From NCBI GenBank assembly GCA_013339895.1, contig JABACO010000008.1:4490372-4554371 (forward strand): a stretch of 64,000 nucleotides of DNA, in the 5' to 3' direction. Shown here in pieces: positions 54,837 through 64,000 of this stretch. This stretch comes from Ephydatia muelleri. Taxonomy: Eukaryota > Porifera > Demospongiae > Spongillida > Spongillidae. The number at the start of each line of letters is the position of its first letter. The first letter of the stretch is position 1. The notes beneath the pieces were generated by a model that searched no databases, had not been told where the DNA came from, and saw nothing but the letters and a program-made list of their open reading frames with translations. The position numbers and the translations under genes were made by a program.

Positions 54837-57091
54837 ATGTTGCAGGTAGCTAAGCCTGAAGTAATATCTTCATTCTATTACAGAATATGTCTTCATTGGT
54901 ACACATCACTACTTGTCCTTTGTGTGATCAGAGGTAAGGAATCAGCATAAACCAAATGTGCTTCCCTGACATGCAATGCTTACCTTACTTTTTTTTTAAC
55001 CTCAATGCAACATTTTCCATAATTCCAAGAAATCTCATCCTGCTCATTTGGAAATGACCTCAATCAGCTCACATCCTCATCAACAACTGGTTTTATTATG
55101 AATAATGCAAACTCCTCACAGTGTCCTGGGAATGCCACTAGATGGAACATGTGTTACTACAGTTCTAAAACAGACAATACAAACGCAGCCTACCTTGCTG
55201 TGTATAGGCCAAGTGGCACCCAATACTCCTTAGTGTCAGGATTCAGTTCAAGCTACTCAGTATCTCCAATCATGTCTGGCTATTCTTGCAGCCAGTTCTC
55301 AATACCACAGTCCCAACAGTTTGTGGTGCAACAAGGAGATGTAATTGCAGCGTGTGTTCAGCCATCAGGTAGTGGACGTGTTGGAATTGTAGCCACTGCA
55401 AGTGGCTCACTAAGAGCTCAATTGTACACTGGCTCCCCTTCAATACCCTGTGGGTCACCACTACCATCCACTATTCCACACGCACACTTTGCTACAAAAT
55501 CAATTATACTCTCCATGTGTCCCTAGGTGTGTCATCCTGATGTGCACTGTATTGTTCTTTAGTAAGGTTTTGTTTTAGATATCAATGAGTGTGCAGTGAA
55601 CAATGGAGGATGCAATCAGACGTGTGTGGACACTGATGTGGGCTACAACTGCAACTGTTTCTCAGGTTTCCAACTTGCTTCAGACATGAAGAATTGCACA
55701 GAACTAGGTAAAATACAGTGTAAATCAAATGCACAGTATGTATATGGTTGATTTTGGTATTAAAATGCTCCCTTTTGTAGTGTAAAACTACAGAACTAGA
55801 TTTGCATTGAAATATAGTTTTATTCGGGTTATGTAAGTGGGGAGGGAGGGGGAGGGGGGCATGTAAGCTTCCCCTACCCTCAATTTCATCAAACAACTTG
55901 CTAATCACTATTTTATTACAACTTGTACTACATAATAGATTCTCCTAAGTAATATAATGTGCACAAAATATTTTTTTATTTTGTATCGATATTTTAGTTT
56001 AATATGCAGATATGCTAAGGATTTTAACAAGTATATAAGAAATTCTATTTAAATTGATCCTCCAGGGAAATCCAAGCTAATATTACCTCAACCGCTCCAT
56101 TGCTTATGTATTATGAGCACGTACTGAAAACTAGTGAATGAAATCACAAACTTTTGATGGCCTGATATATTTATTGTTATTCAAGTTATATGAAATTTGA
56201 AATATTGTCAAGAGTTACAGTTTGTGTTGTACATTTGAGGGGTTCACACTGCTTTGGTTGCTTGTTAGCATGTGTGCACATAATGTTTGATAACTAAACT
56301 GAAGACTAGTAACAAATAGGCATCCAGATAATTGAGCTAGGACCATTTCACATTCAGCTGTCATGCAGTAATTGCATTGTGCTTAAATCTAGTAGGTAGG
56401 AAGATATAATTTAGTCATTGTTTTGTTCATGCTAACTCTTACACAGTTATGTAACTTGTGTCAATATCATGTTAGATATGCTGAGTAGAAGAGTAGGCTT
56501 ATTGAATTGCTCTACTCTGTTCTGAACTCCCTTGATTATTTGCTTTTATACACCTCTGAACCCAGCATATATTGGGTTAATTCCTTGAAGAAAATTTTTT
56601 TCATATGTGCCACACAATTTGATGCATGTGGGGCTAGTGAATTTCAGTCATATTTGGACCTGCATTATTCAAATGCAGTGTTTTACTTTAAATCTCAGTA
56701 CAACAGAGCTCAGCCACACTACCTGACAGCATTGTCATTACCATCGTGGTCATTGTTGCCACTGTTGTCATAGTAACAGCATTGGTCTTTGCAATAGCTG
56801 TCAGCATTGCACATCTCCGAAGAAAACACACCAGCACCAAGCCGACACCAATTAATGCAACAGCAGGTGAGTGCATTGTATCCAAAAAGGAGGTACTTCT
56901 TCTATGTTCAACAATAACCAAATTCTAACTTTCTGTTATCATCTATAATAGTAACAGCGGACTGTGGCAACATAATGGTGGAGAAGAACGAAGCATATCA
57001 GAGTAGAGAAGAAGCCATAACACAACTGAATAAAGCTTATGGGAAGTGCACACATGAAGACTGTCATAAAAGCAGAGGATATATATTATAA
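54837..57091 (+). pseudogene. RTK-family copy D: ectodomain, EGF, TM, short tail, no kinase
   Basis: Inverted paralogue of the RTK 5' half. Exons: 54837/54885-54933 ([15 protein letters not shown]), about 55033-55525 (six-Cys domain, [13 protein letters not shown]), EGF 55579-55707 ([16 protein letters not shown]), transmembrane 56714-56866 (IVVIVATVVIVTALVFAIAV then RRK) and a last exon 56952-57091 ending VEKNEAYQSREE ... SRGYIL stop. EGF and TM exons have exactly the lengths and phase 1-1 of copy B. The ancestral ATG has become ATA, but an in-frame ATG lies at 54837. The second exon's acceptor has moved six bases without changing frame. However, two extra bases near its end bring a TAG onto the exon border. 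As read, the product is a secreted six-Cys domain; without that change it would be a kinase-less receptor. Confidence 0.75.
55710..56713. other. Intron of RTK copy D
   Basis: AT-rich; no transposon or exon recognised. Confidence 0.6.
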
Positions 57092-57733
57092 AAGTATCTC
57101 CAAATGAAGGCTATGGAATGCACACACATGTGATCTGCTCATACCAATGTGGTTGTATAGTAAGCATCACTGCAACTAACCTATTGCCTAGATTTTATCC
57201 ATTACATGTATACCAATTGCACATCCATCAGTGTTCTTTTGCAGTGCAGTGTTCACTTTGTTTTAAATCTTGAATTATGAATGCACATATATCATTCATG
57301 CATATACTAAAAGTGCTGTTCCTTTCCTTACTATGCCCACTCGTGTACTACTGATACAAATGTCCTATCAACTTTTGCCATATACATTAAAATACCCTAA
57401 GGGCCAATGAAGATCCTAAGCATCATGATACCTTTGTCTTGACAATTGATCTACACAAACATATCTGTGTACATGTACACGTTTCTTACGGTTTAACCAC
57501 GACAGACGTATTTAGCGTCAACAGCTTAAATACGTCATGGCGACTGGTACGCATAGAAGCAAGTACCTTTGAGAATTTAGGCTTTTTGCTAGATAATTCT
57601 GTTAGCAGCTGCGTGTATCGGCTGTGTGTAGATTATCGCACTACTGAAATGACGAGGTAGGCGTGTGCACGATAATAAGCTACTATAGCCACATTGGATG
57701 ACAAAACGCTTTAGTGTTTAGGAGGTGCTGGAG

Positions 57734-57819
57734 TAGTCTCGTACCCAGACCCTGATTCCCGCAGCTGCGGATGGTAATCCATCCGCAGCTGCGGGAATCA
57801 GGGTCTGGGTACGAGACTA
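57734..57819. mobile_element. 86-bp palindromic member of the 9-bp-TSD family
   Basis: A near-perfect palindrome: TAGTCTCGTACCCAGACCC to its complement, with a centre built from CCGCAGCTGCGGATGG and its mirror. A perfect 9-bp target duplication GTGCTGGAG lies at 57725-57733 and 57820-57828. Same terminal 18 bp as the 1.4-kb element at 50315-51718. Confidence 0.92.
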
Positions 57820-57829
57820 GTGCTGGAGA

Positions 57830-58220
57830 TCATCGGTGATATACATGTGAACCCATGGAAATAGGCAGTGATGAGAAATGGACATGAACGAAGATGATCC
57901 AAATACAACTGCAGAGCCAAACACAGTTAGCAGGCTGTGTAGAACATAGAAGCAGATTAACAGTATGAGAGCCAATTCCTCTACCATCCCTACCATATCA
58001 AGAAAGAACGGAATGGAGTGCCTCGCTTACTCCAGTAGAGATCAGTGCCTTTACAGCTGCACACATTGCTGGCCTAACCTTCATTGTCAGCATGGAGCCT
58101 TGTCTCACAAGAAGTGTTACGTTGGGTTGGTACTGACTATGCACAGTAAATAGATGAGTGAAGCCACATCAAAATAGTGGGAAAAGTTAACAATAAAACT
58201 TACCTTTGCTTTTAGGTCTG
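57830..58220. other. No supported gene
   Basis: Short frames only. It may contain the unrecognisable upstream part of the piggyBac fragment. Confidence 0.4.
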
Positions 58221-58376
58221 ATGGTTTTGATGAAGTTGCCTGAAGTTGAAGACTACTGGAAAGTAAGTAGCCCATATTTCAATTATGCACCAAGATTATC
58301 GCGGAATAGGTTTAGAGATATCACTCACTACTTATATTTCATTGACAACACCATTTTACCAGTAAGAGCAGTCTGA
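58221..58376 (+). pseudogene. piggyBac-type transposase fragment
   Basis: A 51-codon stretch, MVLMKLPEVEDYWKVSSPYF then NYAPRLSRNRFRDITHYLYF and IDNTILP, matches the 'KLPEV.DYW....YAPI....SR.RF..I.RYLHFVDN' region of the piggyBac DDE transposase (DDE_Tnp_1_7). The catalytic core further downstream is not found and the frame stops at 58374-58376. An isolated remnant. Confidence 0.85.
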
Positions 58377-58450
58377 ATGCAACAGACTTGGGGTCATATT
58401 AACTTTTGCTATATAGATGAACCTACATTAATGGTGCTAGTTCCGTACGT

Positions 58451-58478
58451 GGCATACCCCGTATATACGGGGTATGCC
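58451..58478. repeat. 28-bp perfect palindrome
   Basis: GGCATACCCCGTAT followed by its exact complement, then CCCCGTTAA. GC-rich in an AT-rich setting. It may be a transposon terminus or a cruciform. Confidence 0.9.
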
Positions 58479-58479
58479 C

Positions 58480-60707
58480 CGTTAATTTGTTTTCGATTTA
58501 TTAAGGTCTAGGACATCGCAAATATTCTGCAGCTGCTACAAACATATGAAGGGATGGTTGAATAACAAGGGTACACAATACTGTAGTATAAATACTTTCC
58601 TACGACATGTAGCGTTGCGAACATTCTCGCTAACTTTATCAGTACAAGGATTCAGTTATATTCATCGTCCAGCGACTTGATAAGAAACCAACCACCGATG
58701 TCCAAACTCACGAACGTGAACATTTATTACACGCATGACACATTGCTATTTTATTTCTGATGCTTGCTGCATGAATTCACACTAGTGTGACTCACAACAA
58801 GACATGATTATACGTGTTGCATTTACTTTTAATAAACGTTTCCCAGAAAGCAATTCATATACATGGCCATGCGCGTCCTGTGACTCCTTCGATGTATTTT
58901 ATTTCCGATGTTTTCTATTTCGCGAGACACAGTCATGTAACCTTGAACTGGATGGTACCGCCATTTTGTAGTTGATCAGCGTGGTGGCACAATAACTGTT
59001 AGACCCACAAAGCAATTGAATATATTAAAAACAAAACCACCAAACCGAGGGTTTTTCTCACTGCTGCGTATAACCATTAATAATAGTATTATCCCCATTT
59101 AATAGTGTAATGTATGATGTCAAACTAAAATATAAGTCTTTGCTCTAACTTGATTTGGTAGGGTCTGGTTAACGTTGAAGTGATGACTACACAAAGATCT
59201 TTAAAACCACACAAGTTTAAGGCAGTGCAGCATTTTGATGCAATAGGTTTAAATGCTGAAATTTTACACACAATAGTAAATTACCCTAAGCCTCACATTC
59301 GTTGTAAGCTATGATAAAATCGGACGGATGGTTTATTCATTTCAGGCCCAACGTAATTTACGGGGTAAACCCTGGAACGGAAGAGATTAATGCACATGAA
59401 AATTTATTTACAAAAGATCTAAACACAATAATTATTGCTTAATTTTATTCTCATTTAATGCTACTTGGCAATTAATGATCTAACAAAAACATGTGATGTG
59501 CTTTTGAAGATGAATCTAACCCCTTCCCTCTCCCAACCCAACCATCAGTAGACATCTTTCTTGAGCAGTGTGATGTGATGATTCCACTCCCCCTCCCCCC
59601 TGTCAGGTGACATAGCATACTATCCTTCCCATTGTCCCTTGCAAAGAGCAGTAATGTGATTAAGACTTCCCTCTGTAGGACAGTGATGTTTATATCTACT
59701 TTACACACGTCACAAACTAGCCCTACTTTTCTTTATCACTGCCACAATAGCTCATCCTCCATCCTTTTTATGTAAAAATCTAGAAGCAGTGAATCCCAAA
59801 TACCCACATTAACAAAATGTTTAACTTTCACTTTTAATGACATTGCCCTTTCACTTCTAATTACATTGCAACTAATGCACACCATAGAATAGTAATGTAT
59901 TAGTAGAATGTATATTTCCTCCATTCCTTGCAATGACCCTAATCAATAATCAAGCATCATATTACACCTCACCGATAAATTGGTTTTCAGCCTCACTGTA
60001 TCCAGTGACTTTACTAGCTCAAGGGATCTTGATCACCTCCAATTAAGGTTAAGTGAATGCTATCTTGCTTTCTTTCCTAATATACACGCCATGATGTTAG
60101 CTCTATGTACACTTAATCCACTATGTGGGTCTAGAGCCTCACCTTGACCACATGCATCCACCAATCATGAGCCCTGCACCTCCAAAAGGACATGTATGGA
60201 ATGCATGAAGCCATATACAAACGTAGCATTATACATTATGTGACAATGCTACATCATTTAGGTCTAATACCGTGCAATGTACGTACTACTACAACTTACA
60301 GGAACTTATTTTTGACCGTTACTATATTTTGAGCCTTGCATGCAGTTGCATTAGTCTCTATTATTTGTAAAATATAGTGTTTGTGTAGTGTATGGGACAC
60401 CTGTAGTAAATATGAAGCTCACATTTACAGTATGTATTTGATAGTTGGTATTCCCAACTTTCCTACTTGTGTTTACCATCTGATTTCACATTGAACAGAG
60501 ATGTCCTTAGCTGCTAACTAACCTACAAGACTTTCCATTTGCTACAATTGCTCTTGTACATACGTATTAATAAAAATCAAGGAATATGTCACACATTAAA
60601 TGAACGAATAAACTGTTAAAATAACCACTATGTAGTGATGTATTGTGCTTATATCCATTTTTAGTATTGAATTAAGATAGACCAGTTTGACAGCAAAATG
60701 TTGATAA
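58480..60707. other. Non-coding flank downstream of RTK copy C
   Basis: 58480-59480 holds no recognised gene. 59500-59990 resembles 18290-19130, and 60000-60700 resembles 2600-3390, so this is the ancestral downstream flank of the kinase gene. Confidence 0.65.
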
Positions 60708-63700
60708 TTATAGATAGCTCTTCTGAAGCTCAATGTACATGTTCTCCCCAGCTTCCAATGGAGCTCCCAGTACTGCAGCCTGTGGATGTGTGGAAGCAGC
60801 CTCCTCAGGAACATGAAGGACAAAGGCTTGGTCTTGGGAGAGAGACATGTGTATGTCTCTGAATGATGGACGAGCATGATCATCAGGACACCTGATGAAA
60901 GAGATTGAAAAGATTTGAAGAAACAAGTACATGATGTGTACACAGCATTGGAATATATGTGATTATTTCCGGAAAAGGGATCTAACACATACATTATTAA
61001 ATTTTCGGCACAAACAATAGAAATGTAATGCTTGCGTTGAAATGTATATGGCTCTTAAAAAGTTTAGAGCAACATCTTGACAGATATTCCGATTCTCAGT
61101 GTGTAAGAAGCCATGTGTAGGGAAGATTTCAGAATATATATATATTTGAAATCTTGAAAAAACATTCGTTAGGTCCCTTTTTGTGGAAACGATCCCATAT
61201 GTTGGAGTGTAATAATAGCATTTAAGGGACTTGCCAGCAGTGGATCATGGTCTCATAGATCAGAAGAGGACATCCAGGAGGTGGTGGCAGCCTGTACCCT
61301 GCATTAATTTTCTCAACAACCTACAGTATATTGCAATTCCACATAATTACAATTTACATGACGAGTGTACCTCAGCATTGCTTATTGTTTCAAATGGCTT
61401 GAATCCAAGGCTCCATATTTCATACAACACACATCCAAAGCTCCACACATCACTGGCAGTGGAGTATTTTTTGTAACAGACAGCTTCTGGTGCTGTCCAC
61501 TTTACAGGGACCATTCCTCCATGAGAGAAGTAGTAGTGTTCTTCATCCAAGTTACGAGACAGACCAAAATCTGCAATCTGCAAGTACAATGCATCAGAAT
61601 CAAGCTAACAGCTATCATGCAACACTTTGCACAAACTTTGCACACGCAGGCCTTTGTGACAAGCACGTTCCTTGCAGCAAGGTCACGATGAACAAATGAT
61701 TTGCTTGAGAGGTACTGCATGCCGAGGGCTACTTGTTGGGAGTAGGTGAGCAGACTTTGTTGAACATATGACAGGATCATTTGGCCAGGGCTGATGTACA
61801 TGTATGATCAAATACTTCATAACCACATGTGGTAACATTCTGTGATCACTTACTCTGGTCTCATTGTCATAAGATGTGTTCGCAGGTCTTTGTTGTGAGC
61901 CAGCTCGATCACCAGCATTAACTGAATGTATTACAGGACAAGGCCATGGGAGCTATGCACATGCAGTGTACACACACAACATCACATACTGGTCCTCCTT
62001 CACTGACAATTCCATAGAGTAGGATTACATTGGGATGTTTGAACTGGGCCATTATGGCTGCTTCCTGTAGAAACTTGACCTTATCTTCATCAAGGTGGGG
62101 TTTAGTGGGGTCCAGGACTTTGATAGCAACTTCACATTCACCCTTTGGTGACTTCCACTTTCCTTTGTGGACTCCTCCAAACTGTCCATGCCCCAATGCT
62201 GATTTTGTCCTGAAAGAATGATCCATATTGATGTGCAGTATGCATATTAGTTACCATATGACACATTCTTTTGTTTCTAAATACATGTACTTCCACCTCC
62301 TATGCATGGATCAGGCTTATAATGGGACATACATGCATTTGACTGATGTGCACCAAAAGGGAATCTACATGTATAGTAAATAATAATTCATCTAGAGGAC
62401 GTAAAAGCATATGGGTATAGAGTCCATTATAGACACATTAATTCTCATTACTAAATTATATTAACTCTTTTATTGTTGGGAATGAAAGATATAATTACTA
62501 TCTCAGGTTAAACATAAATGTACACACAAAGGTAAAAGATGTGTACACTGTATATAAACTGCATTCAAACATTGATGATCTGAAGTGTTAAACAAGCTAT
62601 TGAGCAGGTAGAGCTGCTCCGTCATCAAATCCTAGGCCACTTAGCCATTTGAGCCTTGACCTTCATAGAGACAGGCTAAGAGATCTCATGCCAGTCTAGT
62701 TATAACAAAGCTAACGATCTCTGAATAGTGTTTCTTCCAATACTGTAGTGGCTAGACTGCATGGTGCAATCCACTTGATGAAATGTTTCTCTATGTAGGC
62801 TCCATCCACTGACACAAGGAAAGGGCTAAAATACCTTCATCGGTCTTGTACAATACTGCTTTCTGATCAAGTAACTCACTTTATAGAAAAACGTGTATTA
62901 CTATCACACTAACTTCTGGGATAAAGGATCGATGTTTCATTGCTCAATGCAAACAATAGTGTTTAACACAGCTCTACTGGGACCTGTGTACATGTATCGA
63001 CTTCACTAGTCTGCTCTACAGCTACCATAATAGTCCATTTTGAAGTGCTATTGATAAATGATGTTAGACACCTTTGGAATTACATGGTATATGGTTGAAG
63101 AGTCACCAGGGGTGATACTCTCTTTCTGCACATCACAATGTAACAATGAACCAGCAAAATACACGTTGTCATTTCTTATAACTGTATTACTATTTTAGAG
63201 AGCAAAACAGGAGAGATATTACATTTATGTCATTGATACATGTATTTCCTTTCAATAGTATAATATATCCCTTGCATTATGCTTCCAGCTTAGTATTTAT
63301 ATGTGTGAACTTTTGAAATGCATGTGCATCAAAGTTATAATAGATTATATAATCAGCCAGGGTAAATTGAATGAAACACTGTTAGTGACTGTAGTTACAG
63401 ATGTGTACTTCAATTATTTCAATCTACATGTACTAAAGAGCTCACTCAATCTCATGTCTTGGAATCCTTAAAGTCTTATGCTGCTCTAATACGCCATACA
63501 ATTCCTCCTCTTCTGTTGGTGGTAGGCAGTAAGGGTCCTCCTCGTCATTTCCATATATGTTCTCAGCGGGCACCTACACGTGGAAGTAATTATTGTTATT
63601 CAGTATGTTCACTGCTAGAAGCTTAGCATGTAAGGTATCCATTTCTTAACATGTATGCCTGGCAGTAAGAAGCATTATTATGACATTGCATTGAAAATGA

Positions 63701-64000
63701 ATCCCTAAACAGTGAGGAATGTGCAACACATCTTCATGCATGCTATGGGTAACAACTATGTTACATGTAAGTGGCTGTTTTGAAAATATAAAACTAACAC
63801 TTATAATTAAAATAACTCACCATTTCATTACCAAAGTCACCACTATGCATGGTGCTAACTTTGTATGGGACTTGATATGACAATCCCTACACAAAAAGAT
63901 AAGTGATCATCAAATTATAAACATATGGACACAATGTGGCTTACAGAATTCTTTCCTTCTGTTTTCTCATTGTCCTTCACTGGTTTGTACACTGCCTTTG
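60708..64000 (-). CDS. Receptor tyrosine kinase, copy C, 5' end outside the window
   Basis: Exons on the minus strand: 64000-63945 (partial), 63886-63821, 63573-63446, 62209-61990, 61921-61854, 61790-61637, 61577-61371, 61320-61235 and 60891-60708. Every complete exon before the last has the same length as in copy A and keeps phase. The C terminus reads [12 protein letters not shown], against KSYQPV in A. Motifs present: [31 protein letters not shown] in the activation loop, WTAPE. Juxtamembrane tyrosine motifs [20 protein letters not shown] and [10 protein letters not shown] could dock SH2 partners. It is the best candidate for an intact receptor here, but its ectodomain and transmembrane exons lie beyond the window. 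Confidence 0.88.

Overview
The window is eukaryotic and metazoan. The genes have short GT-AG introns, DNA transposons and LTR elements are densely packed, and there are many (CA)n/(TG)n runs. The gene families are receptor tyrosine kinases (RTKs) with an EGF repeat, a CLC-6-type chloride transporter, a MIA40/CHCHD4 homologue and a kinase-like protein with a C-terminal membrane anchor. An expanded tandem array of EGF-containing RTKs, compact introns and N-terminal-RAG1-like DNA point best to a sponge (probably a demosponge). That is an inference; no marker in the window settles it.

Layout. The window is a mosaic of segmental duplications of two ancestral genes: a minus-strand RTK and a plus-strand CLC-6-like transporter. 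RTK copies: A (3.4-7.8 kb, minus), B (21.1-27.7 kb, minus, 5'-truncated), C (60.7-64.0 kb, minus, running off the end) and D (54.8-57.1 kb, plus, inverted, without kinase exons). CLC copies: a 5'-half fragment at 10.3-11.8 kb, a middle fragment at 0.7-1.5 kb, and a longer, disrupted copy spread over 28.5-49.2 kb. Between them lie a TCCC/GGGA tract (13.5-14.3 kb), a kinase-like gene (16.2-17.2 kb) and a MIA40-like gene (17.3-17.8 kb).

Mobile DNA. Two near-identical hAT derivatives (19.5 and 28.7 kb) have perfect 8-bp target duplications; the paralogous empty site of the second survives at 10.46 kb. A 913-bp element with 8-bp duplications sits in an RTK-B intron. A young Ty3/Gypsy element (41.8-48.7 kb) lies inside the CLC copy and itself carries a hAT derivative. 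There is an older Gypsy fossil (35.6-36.7 kb), a family with 9-bp duplications (a 1.4-kb member carrying a RecQ-helicase-like fragment and a nested TTAA element, and an 86-bp palindromic member), an OTU-protease-bearing inverted-repeat element (52.5-53.8 kb), a piggyBac transposase fragment (58.2 kb) and a fragment resembling the N-terminal zinc/RING region of RAG1 (38.0-38.9 kb).

Biology. The RTK exons can be assembled from splice sites and phases alone. Copy A gives an uninterrupted 633-codon model, but the transmembrane exon seen in copies B and D is missing; because that exon is phase 1-1, its loss keeps the frame. Copy D keeps the ectodomain, EGF and transmembrane exons plus a short tyrosine-bearing tail instead of a kinase, but its frame is disturbed. 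The cluster therefore looks like a nursery of receptor variants: soluble or mislocalised kinase, kinase-less receptor, truncated copy and apparently normal copy. All calls were made by eye; no searches were run.
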